Source: Microcyclospora pomicola
Taxonomy: Eukaryota > Ascomycota > Dothideomycetes > Capnodiales
Direction: 5' to 3'
NCBI GenBank assembly: GCA_002786065.1
Contig: NHNY01000008.1
Location: 434,001 to 498,000, forward strand
Length of the DNA stretch: 64,000 nt
Part shown: positions 11,410 to 23,511 of the stretch, piece after piece
How positions within the stretch are numbered: position 1 is the first letter of the stretch
Layout of the letters: each line of letters begins with the position of its first letter
Made by a program: the position numbers and the translations under genes
The notes under the pieces: generated by a model
Told to the model about the DNA's origin: nothing
Seen by the model: only the letters and a program-made list of their open reading frames with translations
Database searches by the model: none

Positions 11410-12676
11410 GTATTTGCAACTCGAACGGGCAACGGCGATGCAACATTGCACATGGTGTACTAAGGACGGTGTTCAGATTCCGGGGTGCAAGATTGAGCAG
11501 GGAATCCAAGGCTATAGGTTCATTGACTGGCGTTCTGCATTCTCCTGTAGCAACATAAATCAGTGGATGGACCAGACATCCATTTCGACTGTTGCTTTTG
11601 ATTGCTGAAGTTGTCTCACACTTGTCTGTTCAAGATCTCTAGCATGTCGTCAGTCTCTAGTGTTTAGTGATTGTGGCTATCTCATGTACAAATACCTCGA
11701 CAAAATGACACATGAGGCACTGATAGTACGCACGCTGACAGAGGGCGCCCGGGGATGTACCTCATAGATACACTTCAGGGAATACATGAGACCTAAATGA
11801 TCGGTCAGGCCTCCAGCCGCTGTGACCATGACGAGCATTACGCATCATGTGTAGTGCTAAGACATCTGCTTCCTCGTAGACATACATCAGGCGATAAATG
11901 GCGATGGAATAGCATTAATACACGCCCGGCTGTCCAACACGATGGATACCTTACAGCTGATGAGCTTCCGCATTTACGAGCCGAACCAGAGTTGCGTATC
12001 CACGTCCTGAACCCTAGGTTGTGTGATTACCGTAGTGGCGCTTGAGTCGATCTTCCGCTACGATACTTCTGTCGGAGCCCACTTCGTTCTCGACGACCCT
12101 GACACCCCAGTTTCACTCCACCTTAACTCCTCCACCGACCCCCAACATCTGATCAGCTGCTCGTGGTTCTTTTGCCGCCGCCACGATATTGCGCCTTTGC
12201 TTACCTGCTCACACCTGATCAGGCGTCCCCAGACAGAGGCATCGAGCTTGGAATCCGCAATTAATAAGCAAGAAGACATCACATCCGTGGCGGGCAGGGG
12301 TCTTCTGCTGGCTCGACCGCTTTCGCGCACAGCAACGCCTACAACGCACACTGTATCCTAGAAAACACTTCGACCACCAGCAAGTCAACAAGAGTAGGGT
12401 TGTTGAAAGAGATACAGCTAGAGAACAAGGACGCCCCCCTCCATATCGCCGTCGCTGGTGAGGTCATGTGGTGACGGTAGCTGTGCAGCCTTAAGAGCGT
12501 TCTCGACCGGACGAGAACTCTGCAGGAAGAGAGAGTGAGCACCACTTGCATCTGGTCAGCCCGACCAGCTCACTCGCCTGGATCGCCTGGCTGTTTGTTA
12601 TATCACAATCGAGGACAATAGCGTTTGAGGCTAAGGAGCACTTCGCTTTGGAGCGAACCCACAATTCACACGAACG
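11410..12676. other. Intergenic, 3' of PDA1 and leader of F-box gene
   Basis: About 1.27 kb. The right half (about 12020-12676) is C-rich with several short open frames and may be a long 5' leader of the downstream F-box/WD40 gene. No independent gene is supported. Confidence 0.5.
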
Positions 12677-15227
12677 ATGGAGGAGGACGATTGGCCATCG
12701 CGCCGGCCCTCGAGCAACATGTTGGAGTACACATCACCTACCGACGAGACACAGAACCTGTCACGAGTGCAGTCGCAGAGCCACAACAACTCTTTCTTCT
12801 CTTCATCTCGCCATGGCAAGGCACCCATGCGACCCGCGCAAATCACGACCCCAACTCCGTCCATGACCAACGTGCCCACGATGCCGATACCAATCCCAAC
12901 GCATCACCACAGCGTGATTCCAGGCAACACGTTGCCTTCCGCGCCTGCGAGCCCGCCGACCCCTGCGCCCAGCCCAACGCCGATGCAAAGCGCGCCGGAC
13001 TGGAGCACAGCTGATCCGAACGAGGATATGGGCAATATCGATTTGGATGATACACAACACACGGTAGCAGATCATGCGAGCACGACAAGCTCGGCACGAG
13101 GGTATGGTTTTGGATATAGGCATATGCGAGCAATGTTCGCAGATATGGAGAATGATGAACGCCAGCGCATGCTCGGCGAGCTGCTCAATATGTGCGATGG
13201 CAAATTGCTGGGGTTTGTCGCTAACTTCGTCGGACCACGATTGAAGCGCGACCCGTTCTCGGTGCTACCTAATGAGTTATGCTTGAGGATTCTGACGTTT
13301 ATTGATGACGCAAAGACATTGGCCAGAAGCTCGCAGGTGAGCAAGAGGTGGCGCGAATTGGTCAGTGATGATATGGCATGGAAGAGTTTATGCGAGAAGC
13401 ATGCATACCGAAGATTGTCGGATGATGAAAGGCCTTCTATGTCGCAGGCACGACCGATACCCATCACGAGTCACGAACCAAAGAGCCAACATCCGTACGG
13501 CTATCAGGGCTTCCCGCAAAACTCCGCACTTGCAGGGCTGTCGTCGAGTGCGCCTGATCTCACGAGAAGATCGAGTTTGAACACTGTGTCGAGTGTGCTG
13601 CCACCAACGTTGTCCGCTCGGGGAATGTCATCGAATCCGTCAAAACGAAGAACGAAGGCGATCAGCTACCGGAGTCACTTCAAGCAGCGATATCAGGTCG
13701 AGACAGCTTGGAGAAGTGGTGGCAAAGTTGATACCCGGCAGATTACACCTGATCAAGGTGTGGTGACCTCTTTACACCTAACCTCAGACTACATCATCGT
13801 TGCGTTGGACAACGCGAAGATTCATGTGTTCGATACGGAAGGTAGACATCTTCGATGCTTACAAGGCCACGTCATGGGCGTTTGGGCTATGGTCCCGTAC
13901 GGCGATACCCTTGTATCTGGTGGTTGTGATAGAGATGTGAGAGTGTGGGACCTGAAGACTGGTATGCCGGTGCATATGCTTCGTGGCCATACTAGCACAG
14001 TCCGCTGTTTGAAGATGAGTGGACCCAATATTGCCATCTCGGGCTCGCGAGATACTACCTTGCGGGTATGGGATATCAAGAAAGGCATCTGTCGGCATGT
14101 CCTTGTTGGTCATCAAGCGTCTGTGCGATGCCTAGAAATCTGCGGCGATCTCGTAGTGTCTGGCAGTTACGACACCACTGCACGAATATGGTCGATCAGC
14201 GAAGGCAGATGTCTTCGTACGCTTCAAGGTCATTTCAGTCAGATCTATGCCGTTGCCTTCGACGGTCGTCGTGTCGCGACTGGTTCCTTGGACACAAGTG
14301 TTCGTATCTGGGATCCACGGGATGGACGCTGTTTGGCGCAGTTGCAAGGCCACACATCGCTGGTGGGCCAGTTGCAGTTACGCAACGACACCCTCGTCAC
14401 CGGCGGCTCCGATGGTTCTGTCCGGGTTTGGTCACTACAGACCTACTCCGCGATCCATCGGTTAGCAGCTCACGATAACAGCGTTACGAGCCTGCAATTT
14501 GATGATGGGCGAATCGTTTCTGGAGGGTCAGATGGAAGAGTTAAAGTGTGGGATCTGCAGCGCGGTCACTTGGTTCGTGAGCTTGGGAGCCCCGCCGAAG
14601 CAGTGTGGCGAGTAGTGTTTGAGGAAGAGAAGGCCGTCGTGCTCGCGAGCCGAGCAGGCAAGACAGTGATGGAGGTGAGATGTGCTGCTATGCCGAAAAC
14701 TTGCAACTCATGACTAACTATGCTGATAACAGGTCTGGTCCTTTGCTCCTCCTCCTGAGACTGACGACTTCCTCTCACCGACGCCATCATCCTCCTCCAC
14801 CGCTTTCCCACGCTCCACGTCGAGCAGTCCGATGTCCATGCCCGCCATCACGCCGTACCAAGATCCCGAGTTTGGCGAAAATCCATCATATATCCACGAC
14901 GCTGCTGCTCTGGAGCGCGCACGCCAAATGCATCGTGAGAACATGGATCCATCAAAACACGTCTACGCGGAGCCACAACACGACCGCCTCCAGCAGCAGC
15001 AGCAACAACGGCAAGAAGCCGCCATGCACGGCTGGGAAAGCACCCAGACCCACGAGCAGCAGGAGGTCATCATGCAAGACCTGTACCAAAACATGTCGCG
15101 GAACTCATCTGACAGCACCACCACCACCACCACCACCACCCACTCTACCACGACCGACCGTGATGACGATCATGATATGAACGACGGCGGGAACGCGCAT
15201 ACCTCGTTCTCATCCATCAATGAATAA
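12677..15227 (+). CDS. F-box/WD40 substrate adaptor of SCF ligase (Cdc4/Pop type)
   Basis: Predicted 830-aa substrate receptor of an SCF ubiquitin ligase. The N-terminal 150 residues are Pro/Ser-rich and disordered. The F-box lies near residues 190-240 (DPFSVLPNELCLRILTFID ... W..LC). From about 355 to 665 there are WD repeats with GH...WD spacing (LQGHVMGVWAM; LRGHTSTVRCL; LVGHQASVRCL; LQGHFSQIYAV and others). A 58-nt intron (14675-14732, CTGAT branch) joins frame at TVMEV-WSF. Exon 2 encodes a low-complexity tail with Gln and Thr runs. The architecture fits Cdc4/Pop1/FBXW7, but MET30/sconB-type proteins share it, so I leave the symbol blank. Confidence 0.85.
14989..15143 (+). repeat. Coding trinucleotide tracts (CAG, then CAC)
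   Basis: A short CAG/CAA tract near 14991-15008 encodes about seven Gln. A CAC/ACC tract at 15116-15143 encodes a run of Thr. Both lie in the disordered tail of the F-box/WD40 protein and are likely length-variable between strains. Confidence 0.8.
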
Positions 15228-16008
15228 ATAAGCGCTGTTTCTCGACACTCTCCTGTTCAGTTCCTCACAGGGATGAGGTATCGACTTGGTGAATGATATT
15301 TTCCCGGTTCCGCTCCGCATCCGGCGGCACTCTCAGCATTTTGAATCATTCGCATCTTTCCCGCCGCGGGGCCTGTGGAATCTGTCATGCGTGGCATCTC
15401 AACGACCAATTTCTTATTATTCGTTCTGACTTGCGCTGCCTTAGACAGATAGCATCAGATAAAGCGATAGCATTCAAGCTCCGATTTCTACAAGAGGGAG
15501 GCGGGGACGTTGTCGCCTCTCTATTTTTACCTACTTCTCATGATGCTGTCGTTGTTGTGTGGTCTTGACTGTCGATGTGTCCACTGCGTGTGGACGATTT
15601 GTGTATCGCCCGGTTCTCTCGAGTTGTCAGTCATCACACGCCACGCCCAGTCTTTGACTCGTCTGCCACCCGTTTGGCATCTTGTTGCTCGTGTCCTCAG
15701 GTTGTTCCATCATGGCCGAAGTCGATATAGGTACTCGGGAATATTACATGTAACGAGTTGGATCAGACGTGGTATGCATAATGTATCACAATCGTACACC
15801 GAGTACATTCTACGCTGGACACTACACAGCCCCGACCGAAGCAGAAAAACGCCATATCAACCCGGATGCTTCGCTGCATTCCGCAAAACGCCCACTGCCC
15901 CTTCCGGCGCCGCCTGTAAATTGAAGAGAAAGAAAGTCAGATATCCCAGTCGTTTGCGCACCGCCCATTACTCTGCTCAAGCTCAAACGTCACCAGCTGC
16001 GTGGCTTT
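15228..16008. other. Intergenic between convergent 3' ends
   Basis: About 780 bp between the 3' ends of the F-box/WD40 gene and MIR1. It should hold two 3' UTRs and terminators. No gene is supported. Confidence 0.6.
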
Positions 16009-17004
16009 TCAGTGTCCTCCAGTCGTCGGCAGACCCAAGTAGACCTTGAACGAGTCGTAGATCAGCCACTGGAACGCGGTGAGGGTACCGATCATGCCGA
16101 TGCGGACGCCCAGACCGTTCCACAAGCCGCGGAACCCGATGTTGGAGTAGATGCGCGATATGGCTTGGCCGGCGCCCTCGCCGGCTTTGCGGTCGGCGTT
16201 GAGCTTGCTGACCATGACGTCGGCCGGGTGGGAGATGGTCGCGCAGCCGATGCCGGCGATGTAGCCGCCGAGGAAGGACACGCCGGTCTGCTGCAGCGTG
16301 TTGTAGTCCTCCTTCTTGCCGCCCAGCTGGCCGTAGATGGCGTTGACGGCCGACTCGAACGTCGCGAACTTGACCATTGTGTAGGGGATCTGGCGCGCCC
16401 ACAGCGGGTACAGGCCCTTGTACAGCCCGCCGAAGCCCTCCTGCGCGACGATCTTGCTCCAGCCTTCACGGAGGTTGTTGGCGTACGGCGGCAGGGTGGT
16501 CTGCATGCGGACCTTGATGGCCTCGAAGGGGCAGAGGAAGATGTCGGCGATGAACTCGGCCGTCGCGCTCGCGCCCAGGTACACGATCGTCTTGGGCGTG
16601 TTGGGGAACAGCTTCTCGCCGTAATAGTACTTGAACACCTCGTACGCGCCGTACTTGCCCGCGCCCTGGAACGAGTAGCCGATGAACGTCGGCGCCCAGC
16701 CGAAGAAGATGCCGCGCACGCCCTCGGCCTTCATGATCGTGGACCAGGCTTGCATGTTGGACTTGTAGATCTTCGGGTCGACTTGGCGACGGCATTTTAC
16801 TAGGTCGAGGGGTGTGACGGCGGTGTGCGTGGGACCACAAGCTGGAGGGCGAACGTGTTAGCGATGCTGCAGGAGCTTCGAGGTTGCGTGAGGCAGAGTG
16901 ACGGTACCAATAATGCCACCGAGCGTGCATGCTGCGAAGTATGTGCCGGAGAAGAGCTCGATCTTCTTCTGCGGCGTAGGGACGCCAGGCTTTGCGGTTG
17001 CCAT
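16009..17004 (-). CDS. MIR1: Mitochondrial phosphate carrier
   Basis: Inner-membrane carrier that imports inorganic phosphate with protons for ATP synthesis. Predicted 309 aa (yeast Mir1 is 311). The signatures of the three carrier repeats are visible: [13 protein letters not shown] in repeat 1, [13 protein letters not shown] in repeat 2 and [13 protein letters not shown] in repeat 3. These are the PhC-specific variants of PX[DE]XX[KR]. Exon 1 is 17004-16908 and exon 2 is 16841-16009. The 66-nt intron has a CTAAC branch and CTCCAG acceptor and restores [15 protein letters not shown]. Third positions are very GC-rich, giving long shadow frames on the other strand. This strong codon bias suggests high expression. 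Confidence 0.95.
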
Positions 17005-18226
17005 TGCTGCGGCGGAGTGGAGATGTGGTGCCACGGAGCAGGAAACGAAGATTCAACAAATAGCAGTGGTAGATCGAGCAAAGGTCGTTCACACGCTGGG
17101 TCTGTTGTCAATGGCACAAGTTAAATGATGTTGAAAATTGACCAGCCGGCGTATCCGATTATCAGCGAGGTGAGGCCAGCCGCTGGGATAAAGCGGGAAC
17201 TGGGAGCTCTGTCGCTGTGTGATGTCATGCGTCGGCATCCCTGAGTCAGCAGAAGCGGCGGATGTGCGGCAAGTGATGGATGTTCGGATGGAGATGCCGA
17301 CCACCACACGACCTCTGTATCATTCTTAGGCCTGTTCGTGAAAACATACCTACCTAGCTTACACGACGGAACATTGGCCGGGTGGAACTTGACAGGCAAT
17401 GGTACTGTCAGTGCTGATCAATCAGGAGATTCTCCGGATGTCCACGACATGCGACTGCTCGGTGCTGTCTATTCGCCGTCACTAAAGATCTGATCAGCGT
17501 CACGGAGTTGTCTGTGAGCAAGATTGAATCCATTGGAACCATGGACGATATACAACTGTTGATCCTAGGCTGAATCATTGTGACTGAATCTCCTCCTGTT
17601 GTTTCTCTCCCTCATTTGACTTATCGACTGACATGAACTGGAAATGCGAACGACTGCAGTCATTGTTCGGTCAAGGCTCTGGATGATCGAAGAGATAACA
17701 CTCCACAGAGTCCGTAGCCATGATGCCGTAACATCATCATTGCCTGGATGAGAGAGAATGCGATCTTTTCAAGTGGAATGACACCTTGGCATCGAGTTGC
17801 TCTGGCACACAGTCAGAACCCCGAGGTAAAGAGGTCGCGCCTTGTCAACTCCACAAGATCCGTAAACACCTCAGCAATAGTCCAATGACCTCATCAACTC
17901 TTACTGACAGACATATGCGTGGCCCAGTACCTATGTATACTGTGTTAAATAGCGTAGGCCGAGCTGAACCACGTTCCAACTCTAGCAGTGCTCTGGTGGA
18001 CTTGGCGACTGGAAGACTGCGACGCTAGCTGCGCTTCTTTGCGCCATGATCACCGCTTGACGCCAGGCTCGACGGCGCAACTCGTCCGCAGCTTTGTACA
18101 TTTACATGCAGGGAACTTGCATCAATCATACCTCTCATCTTCTCGACTGCTTTGCTCGTTCGATGTACCTTCCAATCCCCTAACCTACTTCACCTCATCC
18201 TCCAAAAGACAGCCCAGATCTCAACC
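17005..18226. other. Intergenic, divergent promoters
   Basis: About 1.2 kb between the start of MIR1 and the start of the next plus-strand gene. No gene-like frame is seen. The 100 bp before 18227 are pyrimidine-rich. Confidence 0.6.
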
Positions 18227-18715
18227 ATGCCAAACGAGGAGTTCCAGGTGAACTTGGTTCGGCCCGTCTCGGGGCCACGGTCCCATCTCGTCGAGGTCAT
18301 CGGCGAGGTCAATCGCCCTGCCTATATCAAGGTTACACAATACCAAAACCGCACAACGTCTTCTGAAAAGACCGGCGAAGTGCCTACGTAAGTCTCCTTA
18401 ACCTCATATCTATTCCCTCGCCATTTCATTCGCATATACCGCTAACGAATACTCCCTAGCGACGACGTGAACGAACTCCTTAAACTTATTGGCACCCTAC
18501 GTGGCTTTCCGTGTGACTACTCCACGGACATCTTCGGCTACGACACTCACATTGGGTCCAGCATGTCCGGATTTCTCTACTCTAACCGTGACGATGACCC
18601 GTCGAAGGAGGATGTGCAGGAGCCTGCGGACGAGCAGAAGGATGCTTTCAAGCGGATCGCGGACAGCATCGATGCGCTCGGCCGCACGTTTGCGAAGCAA
18701 GACGCCGACGTGTAG
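18227..18715 (+). CDS. Conserved-looking hypothetical protein, 138 aa
   Basis: I do not recognise the family. Two exons (18227-18387, 18460-18715) are joined by a 72-nt intron with GTAAGT donor, CTAAC branch and CCTAG acceptor; frame is kept (EVPT-DDVNELLKL). The N-terminal half looks like a beta-rich folded part (SHLVEVIGEVNRPAYIKVTQ). The middle has ELLKLIGTLRGFPCDYSTDI. The last 40 residues are acidic and end in a helical stretch, FKRIADSIDALGRTFAK. No signal peptide or membrane segment. Splice quality and composition make the gene credible; its function is unknown. Confidence 0.65.
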
Positions 18716-19314
18716 AGTGTGATGGGACCCTGACAAATTATCATATGATTGGTTCAAACATGACAGTATGAAATATGCAACCGCAGTACACCTGTGAGGG
18801 TCTTGGGGACATTGGAGCAGAAAAGCACTGGTCCTGCAGGTCATGAAGCATGCAATCGTCTTCCGGTAGCAACTAATATGGAAGTTGTACATGCTGCCTT
18901 GCATCCTCGAACACACGGCATCTCGAGAAATTGTAGCCTCACGGCAACATTCCAGATGTGCCACCTGATATCCGAGGGAGGCATCGTTGTGTCGTTTGAA
19001 GTGGTCCCGTAATCGGCAGCGGCTCGGCATACGTGAGGGTGGAGTGATATGAACCGAGAGCTCAATTGGGCGGCAAAGCAGACATATGCACATGATCCGT
19101 GTTTCTCGGCAAATTGAGTTTCTTCTAATTAAACTTTTGAGTCCGCTTCGTTGGCTGCAAGATAATCGACAGCTCCTTTCCCACCTGAGCTTGGTGAGAG
19201 CTTGCCTCAACGCCAGCTACAAGCGTCCGGGAGTCAACCTGCCATCATCGATCTTATAGCTGCTCTACAGTCCTTGTAAGCTATCCCTTCATCTCTTCCA
19301 CTTCGTTCTGCAAC
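18716..19314. other. Intergenic
   Basis: About 600 bp between two plus-strand genes. The minus-strand open frame across 18497-19210 overlaps the coding exon upstream and is a shadow. Nothing else is supported. Confidence 0.6.
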
Positions 19315-19908
19315 ATGTCAGCTCCCCCAAGTATGACATTGGGGACGACAGACGACTCTATATTTGCAACGGCATTGGAAGACGGGCGTCACTCCAGCAA
19401 TGATCGTTTTGGCGATGATGTCACACAGTCAATGGAGACAGATATGTCTGGAAAGTCATTGACGATACGAACGTCTCTAGTGATCTGTCACGGCTTCATT
19501 CTTCGGCAGCTCGACGAAGACAGAATCCAAGTCTGTTCCCGTATGCTGGACGAGACGAAGCTCCTACGCCAGGACTACATGCTCCCACTCTCACTCACCC
19601 AGGCAGAGTTCGAAGCAGAGTTGGAAAAAAAATTCCACAACCACTTCGGGATCGATGTCACAGCCTACCGAAAAGATCATGGGGGCTCAGGATCATCGCG
19701 ACAGGTTGCCTGCTCGATCGACGTCGAGGGCAATGGTAGAGAGGAGCGAATGACGACAATAGAGGTACTCAACGAGGAGACTTGGGAGGCCGCGAAAGGT
19801 CTCATGCGGGTGGCGAAGGGAGTTGTGCGATTCAATGTCAATTTTGCCGTGCAGAAGGGCAAACTGTGGGAGCGCTTTTTGGCTGGTCTGTTTGTACCAA
19901 AGCCATGA
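19315..19908 (+). CDS. Hypothetical protein, 197 aa
   Basis: Single-exon frame from ATG at 19315. I do not recognise the family. Residues 1-45 are Ser/Asp-rich and probably disordered. Residues 50-195 look folded, with alternating hydrophobic strands (LVICHGFILRQLDEDRIQV), an acidic helix (QAEFEAELEKKFHNHFG) and a C-terminal beta/alpha part ending WERFLAGLFVPKP. No signal peptide or transmembrane segment. The leader is pyrimidine-rich. It borders the gene-poor stretch to the right. Confidence 0.6.
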   Translation: MSAPPSMTLGTTDDSIFATALEDGRHSSNDRFGDDVTQSMETDMSGKSLTIRTSLVICHGFILRQLDEDRIQVCSRMLDETKLLRQDYMLPLSLTQAEFEAELEKKFHNHFGIDVTAYRKDHGGSGSSRQVACSIDVEGNGREERMTTIEVLNEETWEAAKGLMRVAKGVVRFNVNFAVQKGKLWERFLAGLFVPKP

Positions 19909-20310
19909 CCACTCGATTACTGCGATTGGCAGGTAATACCAGAGTGTACCACATGAAAACCTGCGCGTATGACTTGGTCTAGACTTTGCAAACCGACTAA
20001 ATTCATTAGGTCGGAGCAAGCGATCTGGTCACCGCATGCTTTGCCCGAAATTCGAAAGTTGAAAGGCAATAGTGTCTCGGTGGACCAACGCCGAAAGGCC
20101 TAGGTCGGTTGATCTAACGACTAAGAATGACAATAATATGCTTCACCTCATAACCGAGTAGGGATCCTCTATGCTACATTCGAACAGACTATCAGTAATA
20201 TACATGGTAATCCCTCTGGTACGCGAATCTCTGGAATACTAGATCCCCTCCACCCATCATGCTGCTGCAGGCGTACCTCACGTCTGAAATTCGCCTACAA
20301 GCTAGGATAT

Positions 20311-20905
20311 TTGCTCACGTCGCCCGTCTTCCTCTCAGTGAATCATATGCGAACCGTACTTGATTGTGACCCGGCGAACGTGGAGCACATGCTCAAAGCA
20401 AGGAATCTGAGCTATGTTGTGTGGACCACCGACATCACTCTGGTAGACCAGTGTCACAGCGATGATCTGTTGCAGGCGCGGAATTTAGACTCAGTTTAGT
20501 ATCGAGCTGTTCTGCACGGAGATCGTCGAACCGTTCATGGTGCCTTGGACTGTCTTTTCTTCGCTCAAGTTCTTCAGGGCAGACACCATCGCAGGGGACT
20601 GCGGCTGAATCTACACGTACGCCAACGACACGGGTACAGTCACCCTATCAGCTGAGGGAGTGCTGGTAAAGCTCGTTACGACCTCACGCTACCAAGGTCT
20701 TTTCCTTGATGATGTTCCAACATTCTACGATCATAGCGCGTCAGCCTCGCAAGAACGTGGCACGGCTGTCCCATACGTGGCTCGTTCTTTGCGCCGTCCG
20801 GAGGTTATTGAGCAACTGAAGTTATCTTGCCTAAAGCCTCGCAAGATCGGTGAGAAGCCCTTTTGCACGTTTCACCAACTACCGAACTCTCTGCGGCCTG
20901 GTTGA
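20311..20905 (+). pseudogene. Possible decayed gene, family uncertain
   Basis: Two protein-like stretches follow each other. The first (20311-20499) contains DCDPANVEHMLKARNLSYVV, loosely like the segment before the B helix of fungal cytochromes P450. The second (about 20610-20890) reads GVLVKLVTTSRYQGLFLDDV and ends with a helical EVIEQLKLS. An in-frame stop lies before the second stretch (near 20608) and the frames do not join by plausible introns. The P450 idea is weak and rests on a few residues. Confidence 0.25.
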
Positions 20906-21528
20906 CTCGTGTAAGAAAGCATATAGTGATGACATTCTGGAAGTAAGAAGCCTACAAGTCCATGGCCTGAAAGCACACATATGAGGTGAGGTCGAATACC
21001 GTAGCAGGACATTGCGGGGGTAGAGGCGAACAAACGCCACGAAAAGGTACATCTCATGCCTGTGCCTAACAGGAGCCCTCGTATCGAGCCTACGTACACG
21101 TGTATTGGCGGAAACACAGTCAAAAGGTCTCGAGCTGGAGAACGAGATGGAAGCCGAAGAATACCAATCATGCCTGTCGAGAACTTTGCAAGATCAGGCA
21201 TCTTTGACCGTCGGCCATCTCAACATTAAATAGATATCAACGAATGTCCAATGGCGCATTGCCGATCCATCTCGGCACCATCAAAAGCCAGCTGGTTAGC
21301 ACGGGCAGCACGCTTTCGAGAGAAGCTTAGAAATGCCTTGCTGCGTGATATCACAGGACTGCTATTGATGGAGCGGTCGTGCTTTAGCAGTGACATTGAA
21401 TCCTTCTCTCAGCCCTGATCTCTCCTTTGCTGCATATTCTCTCCTTTGAGATCGATTTCTTCCTCAAAGATCTCGATAGGTTGACTAAGCACCCGGCCTG
21501 CGACATGTTCTGACGCAATCAATCCATC

Positions 21529-21932
21529 TCATTGTGCGTCTGTTAGAAGCGTAAAGACTTCTCCTTCGTCTAGGACAAAACTGTGGTCAGGATTGGTGTT
21601 GGACGCTATGAGAGGGTGTTCGTCACCAGAATCCTCAGCGTCAGCATCTTCGTCCAGATCATAATTCTCATGATTGTGTAGCACAATATGGTCCCAGATA
21701 TCAAGCCCGCCTCGCGCCGAGATCTGCCAGTCTTCAGGTCGTCGGCTATTGTTTGGTGCGGCATGGAGACGAGGCGTTCATCACATTCCTGTGTCTTCAG
21801 AGGGCACAGACCTATAGTGGTCCTCCGTTGGATTGAACGGCGCTCCATGGACATGTGCACAATGCCGCGTAACAGTACCTTACCAAGTGTGTCCACACTT
21901 TCCTCTAGACTGTACTGCGGAGTGAGACACAC
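21529..21932 (-). pseudogene. Possible gene remnant, function unknown
   Basis: A minus-strand frame starting near 21932 has coding-like composition (SLEESVDTLGKVLL; ECDERLVSMPHQTIADDL). About 60 codons on, that look passes to a second frame (EDWQISARGGLDIWDHIVLH, then an acidic tail) which ends at 21529. The change of frame is too close for a normal intron, so this is either a frameshifted relic or a chance pair. No family recognised. Confidence 0.25.
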
Positions 21933-23511
21933 CTGCGTCGATGTCGACCAGCATTGACGCGTGTCATCGGCCTTCCATTCGCGGCATTTGTGATATCGCC
22001 TGGACCACCGAATCTCAGATGTACATCTTCATCTCAAACCTGTTTTTCTTAATACGTGATATCACGGTGCCCCAGAACAAGCCTAACCTTTCACTTCGGG
22101 AAGGCTAGTTAGGCTGTCGAAAGCAAGGGAGATGTGAAACGAACTCGATTGTCTGATCTTCACGACTTCTCGCCTGCAGACTACCCTGGTCGACATCGGT
22201 CCAGCCTGTGGCATGCGGCACGTACACAAATGCAGCTTCAGCTTGCGACAGCGTAGTACAGAGTTGGTGGAACGAGAGGCTGACCTGTACATTTGTTCTA
22301 AGCTCAGGTAGTAAAGTCACTATACAGTTTGACACTAAGTGCACTTGTTATTTCTAGGCAAAGCTTGATTGTTCGTCATTCCATTAAAACTAGCGCAGAG
22401 CTGATCCTCTACGCATGGGCTAGACTCGTGAAGGCACACATCAGATGTAGTATGGAGAGAGCAATGCCTTCTCTTGCATGCCACGTTATATCATACTATA
22501 TAATGCATAATGCCTGAGACGATCTTACTAGTGATCTCTTCGTTCTGTGTACAAGGTCTACGAGCATCTGTGCAATCGCGAGCATCGATTGGTTCAACTC
22601 AAGATAACACGATCGTCGGCGAGACTTGGACGGCCCGATCTTGCCGTTGCACTCCGTTCTTTTGTTGACTGCAGTGAGCCCCACCTTGTCCACCTTCGGG
22701 AGAGGGGCCATTTCGCTGATCCGACCCGCGACGGGGTTCCAGCTCCGTGTGAATATCACTGCAGTGGGATAGTCACGATACAAGCAGTCAGCTCAACGAA
22801 GACGTCCAATGGGCAAGCGACACATGTGAATCCTCACCCGCGGCATGGCATTTTCGGAAGAGAGGATGAACAGTCGGAGGGTTGCCGGCGGTCGTGATTG
22901 GCTGGGCAGAGGTTCAAATCATGATGGAGGATTCTGTTGCTTGTTGCATGAAAACCTGCTGACATGCATAACAACAGAGATCCCGACGTACCAAGGTCCG
23001 AGACGGTGTAGGACAAGGTTCATTGCCCAAGATCTCCATTGAGATGCTTGCTGCAGCAGGGCATAGCTCTGGCCATGCAACGATACTGCAATAGATGTAC
23101 TTCAAGTACTTCTTGCGACTTGGCTCAATCGCGGCTCGTAAGCCCGCCGCTCTAATAAAGCTTAATCCATTGCTGTGAGCGAGAAACCTCAGAACTGGCT
23201 TATAGGCTCCACAGCCAGCGGTCACACGATTTAATTGTACCCAGGGATACGGTCATACATTTCAGCAGGGCTTTGTCATGCTCATTTCCTCGTCCAATCA
23301 TCATCCGCTTGTTTATCAGCACAAATATGTGCCAGCTTTGCCAAACTCAGATCATTGTGTGACGGTGGAACCTCCGCTGTGGCTTCAGACTGCATCTCCG
23401 CTCCCGCGACCTTCCGTCTCAGTTGTTCCTACTTTGAATCGAATTCGTTAGCATCACAGATATCTATTTGTCTTCTGCCTCGACCAGCGCACATGCATTA
23501 AGACTTTGATC

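Larger units (their letters stand above)
19909..23511. other. Gene-poor 3.6-kb stretch
   Basis: No intact gene is supported across this stretch, the longest such gap in the window. At least two places (20311-20900 plus, 21529-21932 minus) have protein-like segments broken by stops or frame changes, consistent with decayed genes. A further minus-strand frame at 22496-22783 is coding-like but unassigned. No terminal inverted repeats or strong AT bias typical of RIP-mutated transposons is evident by eye. Confidence 0.5.

Noticed and set aside
14714-15151. Minus-strand frames with poly-Val and poly-Cys
   Set aside because: Antisense reading of the CAC and CAG tracts in the F-box/WD40 gene.
16012-16803. 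Long plus-strand frame of 263 codons opposite MIR1
   Set aside because: Shadow of the strongly GC-biased MIR1 coding strand; composition is Val/Ala/Arg/Glu-rich with no family similarity.
22905-22925. GGTTCAAATC resembling a tRNA B box
   Set aside because: The flanks cannot form a T stem and no acceptor stem or A box is found at the right distance.
19909-23511. A RIP-mutated transposon as the cause of the gene-poor stretch
   Set aside because: No terminal repeats, transposase motif or strong AT bias was seen by eye; decayed ordinary genes explain it better.
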